Positions 36,204-48,925 of a stretch of DNA of 64,000 nucleotides are shown piece after piece. Made by a program: the position numbers and the translations under genes. The stretch spans positions 7,874,001-7,938,000 of the forward strand of contig NC_056046.1 of NCBI RefSeq assembly GCF_004379255.2, written 5' to 3'. Positions within the stretch are counted from its first letter, which is position 1. Each line of letters opens with the position of its first letter. The DNA comes from Salvia splendens (taxonomy: Eukaryota > Streptophyta > Magnoliopsida > Lamiales > Lamiaceae). The notes below the pieces were generated by a model. That model saw only the letters and a list, made by a program, of their open reading frames with translations. It was not told the origin of the DNA and did no database searches.

Positions 36204-38643
36204 TAGGAAATATGGCTTTTTTCTTCATGCGCAAGAGATATCAGAGAGAGGTTTTGATGATTAGAATAAAGTGGTGATGCATCTTGTTCTTTGCTTCCGT
36301 TGTGAACTTATGTTTTGAATTTCAGTTACTATAATTTTCAATTCAATGAGATAGACAAATCCTCTTTCGTTACAAAGTAAAAGGCCATTGTCCTAAGTTT
36401 TCTAGCAATTATTATTGATTTATTTCTAGCTTTTTTTCTGTTTCAAGAGGAATCAATCCCACAACGTGAATCATGTTTGAACCTTCCTTACTTGCTGTCA
36501 ACACTATCCCCAAACAAAAATCTTGTACTTGGATATTGGATCAAGTTTGTTGTTTAAATTCTTGATTTATTGGTACGTACGATCAATAAACAAAAATACG
36601 TTCACAAATTATTATTTTTGTCGATATATTTTGTACATCTAAATAGTCTGCAAGTGAAATATCTCGAGACATTTTTTGTACAATTCTTGTTCGCTACTGA
36701 GATTGTGCTGTCTGTACTAAGTAACATTTTCAATCTTGAATTAGACAAAGAGGTTGATTTTGATAGGAATAATCTTTAGGTTTGTCTATATCTCAATCTG
36801 TGCTACTTTGCTTGACACTTTAGGTTATTTTAATGTTCCCCTAAGATTCTTACTATTTAAAGTGCACTTCAAGCTGTTGAACTATTTCCTGTTTAAGCCA
36901 CTCCTGCTCTTAGTCTGTATTATTGTTGTAAAGGTTCCACGCTTTTTGTAGTAACAATACCATAATCATAATGTATTCTACGCACTAATCTCCTTAGTAA
37001 ATATTTTAATAATGTAAATTTTCGTTTATAATTCTAGCAATCTAACAAGTTAGCTAGCACTCCATTTATCTCACCCCGTGCAATGTACGGCCCATTGCAT
37101 TCCTTTAAAATTAGGAGTATATCAAATTAATATGCATCAAAATTAGAAGAAAAAAACATTTATTAAAATTAACCCATAAATAAGGATTTGGAATTGAATT
37201 TAAATAAATTAGATTCTAATGTGAAGAGGAGAAGGATAATGTTAGGACCCATATTATTATACTCCGTTTAAGGAGTTGCAATGGTGGGTCATAGTGATAT
37301 AAATTGTAAATAAATTGATGTATACATGTAACGAGTAGGGGACAACTTTCCATAAATGAAAATGCTCATATACTGAAATATAAAGTGCGCATATTTTTAT
37401 GGGACGGAGGATTATAATTTAATAATTAACCGTGAGTGTGAGATAGCCTAGTGGCACCAAAAGTTTTGGATTCGAGTCCAATTCGACCGCAATTTTTATT
37501 ATCCATTTGCATATAATAAAAGTACTTATAAAAGAATTGGTATGGATTATACTTATATAATTCCAAATTTTTTGCTGAGTAATTCTTCAAAATTCAAGGA
37601 TTTATATAGGAACCGAACTATTTTATACTTTTATTATTCAAGTTTATGCTATTTATATAATGCTCTTATTTGATATCTTATAAATCCAAAATTGTGCTAC
37701 TAAATACCCAAAAGCCAAATATCGGATCCAAACCACACCGAAATTAACCTTATCAACATAACTAAGCTACTCTCAGACACAAGTTCCTTAATTTATGTCG
37801 TTTTGATAATAAAATAATCAAATATTTTCTGCAAATATCTCAAATGGAAACCTTGAAGAATGTAATTTGTTTTTGGGTGACTTGTGAAAGCCCTATAGTA
37901 CGCATAATATGTTAATCATACAACAGGTTTTTTTACTAATTTTTACTACTAAAATGTGAAGTACTAGCATAATTTCTTACTTTATTTGGTTGTTAATTTA
38001 AAATTTGCTAAATACAAAGCCTAGTATGATAATCGACTCAAAACTTAAATAAATAGTACTCTTAATTAAGAAATTATAAGCATGTGAATTTTAGCTCTCG
38101 GTTTTCTTAGGTTCTTAAAGCTCAAGTTATTGTTTCCCAAAGTGTGAGTCGCAACCCACAGCAAGACCACCTACGAAAATAACGACTTGATTTTGATTTT
38201 CAATGTATTTTATAAATATAGATATTCTCAGTATATATGACATCATATGATCTTGATCATTTTGTAGCAAAATAGACACAAAATACATGTTATATTCTAT
38301 GTCAATGTCAAAACAATTATGCGACATCAATTTCTTGGTATTGTGAACGTAATGTGTATTTTGGAATTGAAAAGTCATTTAAATTATTACATTAATTTGT
38401 AAAATTCGTCTAAATTTAACATCGGAGCAAAAATTGTGTATGTAAAGTTGGGTTGGATTTAAGCCCATCTGATCGGCCCAAAGGATGATTATGGGAAATT
38501 ATTTATGGCCCACTAAAAGCAAGGTTGCACCAAAATTAGATGATCTCACACCACTCTCTGAAAAGGGTCAAAAAAAACACTAACAACAACAAATTGTAAG
38601 TGTTATCTGTCTCAAAACAAACAGTAATACACACAAACATTCT
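36204..38643. other. Intergenic between the two SEO loci
   Basis: Contains the SEO promoter and AT-rich sequence. A lone Stowaway-type end (gcatatttttatgggacgga) lies at about 37388-37412 without a partner, and a tRNA-derived segment at 37427-37490. No gene is supported. Confidence 0.5.
37427..37490 (+). repeat. tRNA-derived SINE-like segment
   Basis: A-box-like gatagcctagtggca is followed after about 20 bases by a B-box-like ggattcgagtcc, as in the heads of plant SINEs. No poly-A tail or target duplication could be fixed. Confidence 0.45.
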
Positions 38644-40639
38644 CTATGCCTCACATTTGTAGACAACAAACTTCTCCATAGGAACTCTGCATGACCCACA
38701 AATCTTTGTTTTCTCAGCCAATCCTTCTTCATATTCTACCACTTCGTCATGCTTGCACCCCCTACCGTCACCCGGACCCTCGAGGGCGCCCGCCAAGCCT
38801 GTCACCGTCTCATTTCCACGCCACATCTGCAAGGCCTCGAGGCCTTGCTCTAGCACTCCTTGCTCGAGCATCACCACGTCTTTTGACCACCCCTTCCCAA
38901 TCACCCCCCATCCATCTTTGCTCCCCGAATCCAGCAGCTCCCCCACCCGGGCTGCAATCTCATCACATCTGCCAGCCCGGCCCTGCTGCCCTATCGATCT
39001 TTTTAAGGTCTCGAGCCTAAACCAGAAGAAATCTACACTGCTGAGAGTGATGGAACTGCTCAAATCTTCTTGATCAATGGTGTGTATGATGCTCCTTACA
39101 TTTTCACCAGGATTCTTGCACCTGACATATACTGCTTCAAGATCGAACCCTAAAGCTTGTATTTTCTTGATCTTTTTGCTGAAGTTTCTGATCCAATCAA
39201 TGTTGTCACTACCATAAATGCAGAGGTTCCTGCCTTGCTCAATCTGAAAGTTCACAACATAAAGTGTTAAGGCAAATGCACATTGCTTAAAGTGAGAACT
39301 TCACTAATTCAGACAGTCTCTTACCCATTGAGACAATAAGGGGCTGATCCCATCAACCAAGAGGCCTACTGTCCTATTTGCTTGCTCCCACAGCACTTTT
39401 TCCCTCTCACTTGTGAAGGGAAAAGCTCTAGGCCCCCATATCCACACCATATCCATCGCGTTTGTGTTGGAAACCAGACCATCTTCGTTCAACACGACCA
39501 AAACCGGATCATCTCCGAGTCCCCACTCCTGCTTGAAGAAGCTCACAACAGCTGGATGCAGCGACCACGGCCTTCGGACACAGAGCCATGGCACGCGACT
39601 TGAGAAGAACTCGAAGCTCGTCTTAGCAGCTGAGCTTCACCCGTTTGTAGACAGAACTGGGGTCCACAGCACCACACAATCCTCTGCACCAGTTGTTTGC
39701 TGTACTAGAAAATATGCTTTGTCTAAAGGGAGCAGATCAGGCTTTGTGATCAAGAGCAGAACTATCTTACTCTTCAATTCAAGAATGCCAATCTGTTTTA
39801 ATTCAAATAGTAATTACTAATTTATCCGAATTCTTAAAAGATTTGGTAAAAAAACTCACCTTTTTTGAAGAATAATCCTTGAAAGGAAACTCATCCTGCC
39901 AAGAGAAGAAGGCGTGCAGCGCCTTCTGATTGTCTCCCTTCTCCTTAAACACATGAAGCAGCTTCTCATACAGCCTTCTTTCTGCAAGAAAACAGCCTTA
40001 GATTTCCCAAACTAAGCAAAGATGAAACATAGTTTCAACACAAATAAGCAACCTATTTGCTGCTGGCATGTATCAATACATTCTCCAAGATCATTGCACA
40101 AACAGCTCAACTTGTTGCCTAAACTGTAAAGCCCCCATGCTGCTACAACAGCTCTGTCTGAACACCTGCAGAGAGAGATGGAGAGAGTTTACATGTCTCT
40201 TAAACTGAAACGACATGAAAAACAACAGAAAACAGAAACATGGAATGGAAAGAACATGCACTTGCTCAAGGCTAAAGTTTCTCAAGTCCGCAATCTGTGA
40301 AAAGCAAACCAGTAAGCTTCTACAGATATGGTGCGACAAACCGGCTCCTCTGATGCAGATAGATCATAGTCGAAGAACGTGTCTTGATCAAAATCCTACA
40401 ACAAAAAAACAAAAGAACATGTGTAATGCAGCAGGTGAAGTTGGGACAAAATCAAGAAAACTACAATGCAGAAGGCAACCTACGATTGGATTCTCTGTCA
40501 TGCAGCTGAAAATGGCCTCTACTAGAGTCAGCAGCAGGTCGGGATCGAGCTGCTGCTGATCATCAGGGTCGTGCGTGAGCACGATCTCCCTTATTAGAAA
40601 ATCATCAACATTTCTTGTAGGTGAAGAAGCATGATGCAT
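38644..40639 (-). pseudogene. Truncated sieve element occlusion paralogue with an in-frame stop
   Basis: Recognisable SEO exons: 40484-40639 (MHHASSPTRN, DLLLTLVEAIF), about 40320-40395 (DFDQDTFFDYDLSA), 40053-40165 (WGLYSLGNKLSCL), 39860-39981 (RRLYEKLLHVF), 39325-39792 and 38644-39243 (C-terminal domain, CIYGSDNIDWIRNF to CGSCRVPMEKFVVYKC). Two defects are visible. The core of the SEO N-terminal domain, roughly 130 residues containing the AINYGEFWLV block in the intact neighbour, is missing between about 40320 and 40166. The 39325-39792 exon has a TGA at 39637-39639 with the frame open and SEO-like on both sides. Splice sites elsewhere still look usable, so decay may be recent. It is a tandem duplicate of 33159-36103 on the same strand. 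A sequencing error at the TGA is possible but would not explain the deletion. Confidence 0.75.
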
Positions 40640-41820
40640 GAATTTATCAATCAATCAAAAATGATGCTTGTTGTGGTGGAGAGAAGCAAAGATCCTCATT
40701 TGAAGAGAACAAGCAGCAGCCCTTTTTGCAAGATTCCATCTTGTGTAATCTTGAAGAAACAATATCAAATTTTGTACTGCCATTTTTACATTATGGCTTA
40801 AGACACTATACTTAGTTGAGGCTTCACTTTGGTAAGAATTGTTTTTTTGGGGGGCCCTTTTTCTTTTTTTGTTGTAAGTTAACTTTAGCTTTGGAATCTG
40901 TTGATTAAAGCTGGTGCTGCAATGCCAAATTTGGGTGAGGAAACTCACGATATTTATGGGTGAAACAAGTGGAATCTAGGGTTAGGGCCAGAGGACGCTC
41001 CCGGGGTCCGGCCCGGCCTAGGGTTAATTGGTTCGGGACGGACATTTTTTTGCCTATTTTTACCCATTTCTTCAACATTCTTCCACCAATTTCTCCATTT
41101 CTATCCTTTAAATTATTTCAATATTTTTTCTAGGCCTTGTAATTTTTATTCTCTAGGGCTTAATAATTTTTTTTTAGGATTTATAATTTTGTTTTTTCGA
41201 CTGAACAATGTATTTTCCTGGTTTGAATTGTTCAACTATTGGTAAAATAAGTTGAAGTTGTGAATAGTGCAATTTTGGTTTGAATTGTTCAACGTATTGC
41301 ATTTACGAGTAAAATAAGTTGAAGTTGTGAATATTGCAATTGATTAGCTGTGGCCCCGGGTTGGGGCTTGCAGGGTTATAGCAGTTGTGACCTGATATTC
41401 AAATTTAAGGAAATGGTGATGTGGAAGGGACTTAGGGCTTGATTCCTGGCCAGGGTTAAGGATGCCCTAAGAACCCGTGCCGCTCGAGGAAGGGTCATCT
41501 TCCTTCGGACGGAGGGAGTATTTCTTTGTAAGATTAAGAATTTACTGGAAATCTGTACGTGTTTTAGTATAATTCGAACAATTCATAAATTTGTTTGAAA
41601 ATGAAAATGAAGTGTAGTGCACATATTGAGTTGAATTTTTATTCAATGTATGGCGGCTTAGGGTTTAGCTTAATTTTTTTTTCCCATGTGTCGATTTAGT
41701 TACGAATAGAAGAAAGACGTCTCATTGTGATAAATGATGGGTGTTGCTTGTTATGAAAAGAAGAAAGATCTGGTTTGACTCAGAATTAGCTACTGAGATT
41801 AATTAGTAGTTGATGAATAC
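40640..41820. other. Intergenic with a short tandem repeat
   Basis: Upstream flank of the SEO paralogue. 41224-41276 and 41280-41341 are diverged direct copies sharing taaaataagttgaagttgtg. A lone Stowaway-type end (cggacggagggagta) lies at 41507-41521. No gene is seen. Confidence 0.5.
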
Positions 41821-42380
41821 GCTACAGGATGCTGTGATTCTCGGAGCAACTGAAGGCTGAGTATCTTAGAAATTCAATTCTTGATTCATATATTTGCTAA
41901 TTAGTAGGTGTTAAGTATCGACTCATTGTGTCAAAAATATCTACTAGTACTGATATTTTGTCTTGTTTTGTATGATTGTGCCATTTCATAGGCATGGTTT
42001 AGTTCCCAGCTGAAGCTGCACTTAAACTTGCTGCTATGGGTGTTCTTGACTCTTGAGTCTAGGTAGGCCTGATTGTAAGCTCTCTTTCTTGGACTTAGAG
42101 AATTAGAGAAGTTCATATTCTTTTGAGTTTAATGATATATTGTGATTTAGCAGAGGGATGAAGGAATTGAAATGGTTGCTGATGCTATCTGCTCTGGGAT
42201 ATTTAATGATCTTGGCAGCGCCAACAACGTTGATGTATGGATGAATTTTGATATCCTTGTTGTTTCCTGCATCTGAACTTTTTGCCTTATCATACCTCTA
42301 CACGTTTCCAGGGAAGCGAGACTGCTCATTGCCAAATCCCCACACATATGTTTGAGAAGGGCTATTTGAGAAACCGGCAA
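41821..42380 (+). pseudogene. Relic of a 20S proteasome beta-7 (PBB) gene
   Basis: Fragments in proteasome beta-7 order can be read on plus. At 41821-41860, LQDAVILGA..ATEG corresponds to the DGVILGADTRATEG region after the N-terminal threonine. At about 42016-42066, LAAMGVL..ESR corresponds to LAAMAVFESRYR, with a frame shift and stop. At 42154-42243, RDEGIEMVADAICSGIFNDL then NNVDV is clear, preceded by an intron-like acceptor (tttagcag). Everything between is missing or scrambled, with stops. The acceptor suggests a DNA-level duplicate, not a retrocopy. The parent gene would encode the trypsin-like subunit of the core particle. The last fragment is secure; the first two rest on short matches. 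Confidence 0.6.
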
Positions 42381-42854
42381 GTGTCTTCTTGTCTGACTAG
42401 CTAGCGAAGCTCAGGTGATTCTATCACGGAAAATGCCTTATTGCACTGTGATGTTGTATACATTTGTAGATTTATCCCTGTTGGTGTTCTGCGTTATTGC
42501 TCATGAAGATCACTCCACTGAGTGAGGTGGCGAATGGAGGAATGAGATTTCAGTAATAACTCAGAAAACAATCTACTTCAGTCAAAAATTCTAGACATAT
42601 TTCTATGCACATCACAAATCCATCAAATCACAGAAAGTAAAAAATCAAAAAAGTAAAAAATGAAGCTTTTAAATCTTGATGTAGAGTGTTCTACATCTCC
42701 ATTATTGATCAGAACCAGTTAGAATACTGTCTTCTGCTTCTTCAAACTATTTACAGGGGTGCTCTGCGTATGTGAGTCGATCTTAAGCATTAGTCGACCC
42801 CTGCAATGGTTTCATTCAGGCGACATAATCTTCAAGACTAGCAGCAGTTGATGG

Positions 42855-44989
42855 CTAAGGATACAGCTTTATTCTGGTTGTGATGATGCTCCTGCAAATC
42901 GGACAGTCTTCGAGGTACACTCCACACTCACAACAGGTCTGTTTTGGCACCAAATCCACACACAGTTCAGTGATTTTACTACTTTCTTGAACTGAAATGG
43001 CTGCTTTTATTACCTGGTGTCCACAGCCAAAAGCCATGTCTTTCACGTTGCTGAGGCATATGGGACAGATCTATTCAAGAAAACACAATCCCAGCTCATA
43101 AACACAAGCTTAAAACAGATATGGATTGTCAGAATCACAAGACACCATGTTTAGGAGGATTCTTCTTACCTTGCTGTCATAAAGAGAGGTGGAAGATGAG
43201 GCTGTGCTGTGAGCGGGAGCAGGAGCTGTTGTTTCGTGTGGATCGGGATAGTATGAACCATTTATGTGGAAACTGCTACTCGAGCTGCTGTAAGGACTGT
43301 ATCGGTTGCTGCTGGAGTTGCTGCCACCCCTCGCTGAGGAAGGCGGCCGCAGAGCAATTCTGCTCGGATCTTGACCTGTTTGCCGGCTGTTCGAAAACAG
43401 ACAAAGCCACTAATTAGTACACATTTGTCTGAAGGTAAAACGTATCAGGATGATCATGCAGGATCAAAAAATTTGTTTACTTTAAAATGTTGAGCTCTAG
43501 TGTAGCTTGGTACTGTGTTGGAATCTCCATAAGAGCAGACAGTGCAAACTCTGCCTCTTTTCTTGATTGCTCCACATTTCTTGACATTATGCCTGTGAAG
43601 TTGACAAACTGAAACACCCAATATTGTGAATAATTGGGAAAAAAGAGTAAAATATAGTATACTTATTAATTTGTGATCCATGGATGGGTGGCTTACTTGA
43701 AAGTTGTCAAATGCTCTCTGGGGGAGGTTGTCGTCGAACTCCTTCATCATGTCCCAGGGGCCATCGCCGACACCAACGACAACGATGGACAGCGGATAGT
43801 AGCTGGCATTGCTTGTCCCAAGATTGTTAGGATTTGAAGAAATGAAATGTGTTTAATTTGCAAGAGGGATTGTCCTTACCTTGCTCTAACAATGGCATCT
43901 ACTGTTTGTCTCTCTTGATGGCTGAGTTGTCCATATGGAGTGTCAACACTTCTTGTTACCTGAATCATCTCCCATTTTTAGATGAAGATCAAAGTTTTGA
44001 TTGATGGATGAGAGAGGGAGAGAATTTACTTGTCCATCTGCTATAATGAGGAGAACATGGTATTGGCCACGGCTCTCGTCGACGATGCTCATAGCCATCT
44101 CGATAACCGGGGCGAACGACGTCGGCCCAGAAAGGCGAAGCTGGGGGACTAATTCTCTGTATCGCGTCAGGACCTCCTCGAACCCCTCACAAAACCTTCC
44201 GTCCCCGTAAAAGCTAAAGACGTCTTGATCGTGTGTCGATGCTATAAAAATGAACTCAGCTAGTAACACGCTTCTCTTTCAACCATGTTATAAATAGTTT
44301 AGTCAATGAAAAAAAAGGAAAAAAAAGTACCATCTCCAAATCCGAAACATGGAATCAAATTATCATCATCAAAAGCAGACAAAGTTTTTCCAATGATTGA
44401 GATGGCTTGCTCATAGGGATTTGGTCCACTCCCAATTGTGTGTAAGCTTTTCCTATTGAATGATCTTGCCCCTACAATTATCTTCAAATAATTACTAAAA
44501 ACTAAAAAAATAACTAAATCAAACAAAATTAAAATATAGATGAGAAATTCAACCTGTCCACTCATTGCTCTTAGTAAAATCAATGCCAACTATCAGATTT
44601 GATGACTCCAATCCCGACCTAGAAAGAGCTTCCGTAACCTAAGACGAAGACGATACGAAAGATTATTACAAAATGTGAAAAATAAATTCAAAATTATTTT
44701 TTCTTAAAAAAAAATTGACTTGGGTTGACTTCATGCTAACCTGATCGAGAGTTTGGTAGTTATCGGCGATTCTCGAGAATTTCCGGTCAAGGCGACGGCG
44801 GGGCGGGGAAGGAGTCGGGGGAGGTGGCGCGTAGCTGTAAGCCGCGGGGGCGTGGTGATGGCGTGGGGTGCAGCACGGGTGGCGCGGCGTGGCGGTGTAA
44901 GAAGGCGGCTGGCGGAAGGCATATTGATCATGATCAAATGAAGATGAAGAAGTGAAGAATCTTCTTGCACTTGAATTCTTGTTTCCCAT
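42855..44989 (-). CDS. RGLG: RGLG-type E3 ubiquitin ligase (copine/vWA plus RING)
   Basis: Ten exons (44741-44989, 44554-44638, 44331-44471, 44030-44241, 43880-43959, 43697-43802, 43481-43608, 43170-43386, 43014-43070, 42855-42938) join to 452 residues; Arabidopsis RGLG2 has about 469. MGNKNSS fits an N-myristoylation site (Gly2, Ser6), so I chose the ATG at 44989. Residues about 25-65 are Pro/His-rich. A copine-type vWA domain follows, with MIDAS residues D103, T105 and S107 in VGIDFTKSN, then [24 protein letters not shown] and [16 protein letters not shown] Ser-rich linker leads to a C3HC4 RING at 408-440 (C408, C411, C422, H424, C427, C430, C437, C440). Plant RGLGs sit at the plasma membrane and take part in auxin, abscisic-acid and drought responses. 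All motifs are intact. Confidence 0.95.
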
Positions 44990-46223
44990 CAAATAAACTA
45001 TCCCAAAAAACAAAATCAGCAAGAACCACATAAAACTGTTTTTTTTATTTATGTGACACTCAACTTCTTTTGCAGGGATTTAGTGCTTTTGTAGAGTTGC
45101 ATACTTGCTTTTCTATGCAATATAATAGTGCTATATATATGACTTTTTTGTTGGAACAATTCGTGACTTATCCTATTCGTTTACATTTAAGTAGTTTTAT
45201 GGTTGTTTGGGAATCGCCTAATTCAGATCTAAAATATGTTTCACTTTGTTTAAATTACTAACTTGGAACTCGAGATCACAAAAATGGTTTTATATTCTCA
45301 TAATAATTAAGGTAATAAAATTTATTATCCTTGAGCTATTATATTATTAAAACCTAATCTCCAAGTATTAACAAAGTGATAATAATTTTTAGTAAGAAGC
45401 AAATCTTGAACATGCGAAGACTTGGTGCAGTTTGGTCAACGGAAATAAACTTAATATACATGACTTTTTTTCCTAAAGTTCAATTAACTCTCAAATTAAT
45501 TTCTAGAAAAGTGATTGTTTTCTATTCACATGCAATTTCCAAGAAACTTTGGCGGTTGGAAAACTGCGACAAGTAGTTTCTCACCATTATACCATGAAAT
45601 AAATATGGTCAGTCAAAAATTATAAAAGTGTAGTGATTAATTAAAAAGTCGTTTGATTTTGATGCAAGAAATGAGCATCTTGTACGTAATCGTTGAGAGG
45701 GCACCACGACAGCCCATTTAGGTCAACTAGCTATCTGCAGTTAAATTTTATTTTATCAATTTCTATATTTTTATATATCACATTGTGAGGAGGAAATGTG
45801 TTGTCCATCTTTATCTAATCAGAGGGAATCCAAGAAATTATATGTTATAATGTGGTAGTTACAAATTTGAATGACTTGTTTGTTTGTAGGGATTTTTGGG
45901 TCCTACTTAGATATAATCTTCCTTTAGATAAGAAAAAAAGGTTATGTCTATTGATGAAAGTATTCCTAATTAATCATACCTCCCATTTTGTTTCTTTGGG
46001 TAATCTCGTTTGAATTTGGGCTATATTTATAATACTACTACTGAATATTGTTTAACTCTTATAATAGTGTCTCATCCATATTTTTATCACCTCGTTTAAT
46101 TTTTTTTTAATTAGATTCGTCCTTGAATGATAATAATACATTTTGATATTTGTATAATTTGGGCTTCTTGTCTGGGCTTGTATAAGCCCACAAATGGTTT
46201 AGGAACTGAAATGACAGGTGAAA
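44990..46223. other. Intergenic, no feature seen
   Basis: RGLG promoter side, AT-rich. Short ORFs have no recognisable domain. Confidence 0.5.
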
Positions 46224-46231
46224 GTTGAAAC

Positions 46232-46778
46232 TAGGGGTGAGCAAAAAAACCGGAAACCGAATATCCGAACCAAACCAAACCGAAATTTTGAAATTCGGTT
46301 CGGTTATTTCGGTTTTTCGGTTCGGTTTGGTTTTGAAAATAGAAAAATTTCGGTTTTTCGGTTCGGTTCGGTTCGGGCGAAGAAAAAAACCGAATAACCG
46401 AATTATATATATTCTATTAATTTAATATATTATATTATATATAATATATAGTATATTATTTTAATAAATTCTACTATATTATATATATTATATGTATTAT
46501 TAATTTTATATTATATATAAATATTCTATTAGTATATATAAAATAAAATAAATTACACACACATATATATATTAATATTATATTTATTTTTTCGGGTTTT
46601 TCGATTTTTTCGGTTTTGTTCGGGTTTTTCGGTTTTTTAAGTTCGGTTTTTGGTTTTTCGGTTTCGGTTTTTCGGTTTTTCGGGTTCGGTTCGGTTTGGA
46701 TTTTGAACTAAATTCGGTTTTTCGGTTTTGGTTCGGTTTGGACAAAAAACCGAACCGAAACCCGAATGCACACCCCTA
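46232..46778. mobile_element. hAT MITE, second copy of the CCGAA-rich family
   Basis: Begins taggggtgagcaaaaaaacc and ends gcacacccct plus a closing a, flanked by a perfect 8-bp duplication, gttgaaac, at 46224-46231 and 46779-46786. It is the same family as 7149-7658 in inverse orientation, sharing the AT-rich core (ttatatataaatattctatt) and the ttcggtt-rich arms. Confidence 0.88.
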
Positions 46779-46816
46779 GTTGAAACACACAAAACATGTA
46801 CACTATATGATATAGC

Positions 46817-47702
46817 CAGGCCTGTTTAATCGGCCGGTTCGGGTTCTACCCGGTCCGGTTGACCAGATACCCGATTACAAATTTTCATGAATCTCGGATC
46901 CGGCCGGTTCCGGTTCGGAACCGATCGGGTAAGAACCGATCTGTCCCGGTTCTGAACCGGAACCGATTTATAGTTTTAAATTTTATTTTATTTTAGTAAT
47001 TCAACATCTAAAAATATAGCAATTAATACCTAAAAATTCAAATAAACACAAGCATAGTATAAATCAACAAGATAACAATATTCACCGTCAAATATTCTAA
47101 CACCAAAAAATTACAATCTACACACAACAAAATACAAGTATACGACCAATATTCTAATAAAGCAATAATATTCAAAAGACCAAAATCTTAATTACTATAT
47201 TTTGATTTTAATAAAAAATTGATATACTACCTTCAATAATTCACTTTAAACTTGATTTTTTGTTAATAAAAAAATCTTAATTAATTATGAGTTATCTTTG
47301 AAAAAATTAAATCATTTAATTTGAATACATTAAAATAGAAATGAATATATTTTGAATAGGAGCAAATCAACAAATAACTTAGATCTAATAATTTGGTGCG
47401 AAAGATTGAAGATAGATCACACAAAAATTAAAAAAATAGTCATTTTGCAAAGGTAGTAATCTCTTTTGCTGATAGGATATCAAAAATATTTAAGAATTAT
47501 AAAACAAATGAAATATCCTTAGTTTAGTATATTAATAATTTTATAAAATCTAAAATTTAAAATTGATATATTATTCAGTTCCGGATAAGAACCGGTACCG
47601 GAACCAGAACCGATTTTCCGGTTCCCGGTTCCTCAATTACTCGATCGATTCCGGTTCCGATTCCGAGTACCCGAGAACCGAAGAACAGGTTAAGCAGGCC
47701 TA
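46817..47702. mobile_element. hAT-type element, CCGGTTC-rich
   Basis: Begins caggcctgtttaatcgg and ends ggttaagcaggccta, with inverted termini and a perfect 8-bp duplication, gatatagc, at 46809-46816 and 47703-47710. The ends are rich in ccggttc/gaaccgg on both strands. The 600-bp middle is AT-rich and has no transposase frame. Confidence 0.85.
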
Positions 47703-47825
47703 GATATAGCATATGTGAGCAAGATTTAACAGTATTTAATTAATTGAATATATATTTTGTGTATTTTTGTTTCTTTAAATTAACATTTTGTGTGTATTTT
47801 TTCATCCTGTATTTATAATAAATAT

Positions 47826-47950
47826 TCGGCGTTATATCAACTTCAATGTTATATAATCAGTTATTTCAATCTTATTTACATTTTTTAATTTTTATATAAT
47901 TAAAAATTCGTTATATCAATTTCAATGGAGTATTATATAATGAGTTATTA
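47826..47950. repeat. Diverged ~75-bp tandem repeat
   Basis: Two direct copies, one starting near 47826 and one near 47901, sharing ttatatcaa.ttcaatg and ttatataatgagttatt. Confidence 0.5.
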
Positions 47951-48230
47951 TTTTATATAATTAAAATAATTTGTAATTATATTATGTGAAAATAGTTTAT
48001 TCATGCAATTAATTTAAATTAATAATAATAAAACAATAAAACTGTAGTAATTTGCCAACCTGTAATCTTTGGCTTACTCACTCTCTCTCTTCCCCATCGC
48101 TTTCTCTGTATTGAAAAACAGCAACCTTTGTTGAACGGATCTTCTATAATTTTGTATCCTCTCTTTAATTATTTAATAATAACAATAGGAAAAAAGAATC
48201 TCCTTTCCTCACTTCGCAGTAATCAAATCT

Positions 48231-48924
48231 ATGCTGTTCATGCCCAACGACCAATTCACTAGTTCATGTAAGTTTTCTTTTTAAATCTATTTCTCTTTCA
48301 GTTATTGATGCGATTTCTAGCTATTCTATAGTATTTTAGCTTAGATTGGTCTTTGTCGAATCCAATTTTCTCCTTTGATTTTGGGCAGTTTTTTTTTGGT
48401 CTCCTGAAAGCTATGTAGTGGGTTTTTTTTAGTGAGGGATTTGGGTTATAAAAATTGGTTGAATTATTTGAGATTGGAGTATTAATTATTGACTTTGGGA
48501 TGTTTTTTTTCTGTGAAAAATTGTTGTTGTGGGGTTTAATTGAATTGGGGAATTTGTGAAAAGCTTCGTCTTTTGGGGTTCATTGCCCTAATTTGATGTG
48601 TACTTGTGGGAATTGGGAAGTTCAGTTTAGGGTTTTTTTTGTGGAAATGTGACTGAGATGTGTTGGGCTCTTGTTTATATATAGTACTAATTTTTTAGGC
48701 TTGATTTTGGTTCATTGCCTTAATTTGATGTTTACTTGTGGGAATTGGGAAGTTCAGTTTAGGTTTTTTTTTGGTATAAATGTGACTGAGATGTGTTGGG
48801 CTCTTGTTTTTATGTAGTACTACTAATTTTCTAGGCTTGATTTCGGTGTGGTTTATGATAGGGTTATCGAAAGAAATTCTCAATAGGTTTTCTTGGTTTT
48901 ACAGATTGGCAGTTTATGTTTTGA
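48231..48924 (+). promoter_or_regulatory. Spliced upstream ORF in the MKP1 5' UTR
   Basis: In the inferred transcript, an ATG at 48231 opens an 18-codon ORF (MLFMPNDQFTSSYWQFMF). It crosses the intron (48268-48904) through a strong donor (ttcat/gtaagt) and acceptor (tttacag/attgg) and stops at TGA 48922-48924. One base later the main MKP1 ATG begins (TGAGATG). Such an arrangement could limit translation of the main frame by reinitiation. The ORF and splice consensus are seen; use of the intron and any regulation are inferred. Confidence 0.5.
48579..48845. repeat. 132-bp tandem duplication in the MKP1 leader intron
   Basis: Copies start at 48579 and 48711 and share ttgtgggaattgggaagttc and atgtgactgagatgtgttgg, with a few substitutions and small length changes in T-runs. 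Confidence 0.8.
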
Positions 48925-48925
48925 G

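Noticed and set aside
40640..40654. SEO paralogue start at 40654
   Set aside because: It depends on a TTG codon; the first ATG is at 40639.
48893..48925. MKP1 reading from 48893
   Set aside because: That start is TTG and lies in the predicted intron and acceptor region. The first in-frame ATG after the acceptor is at 48926.
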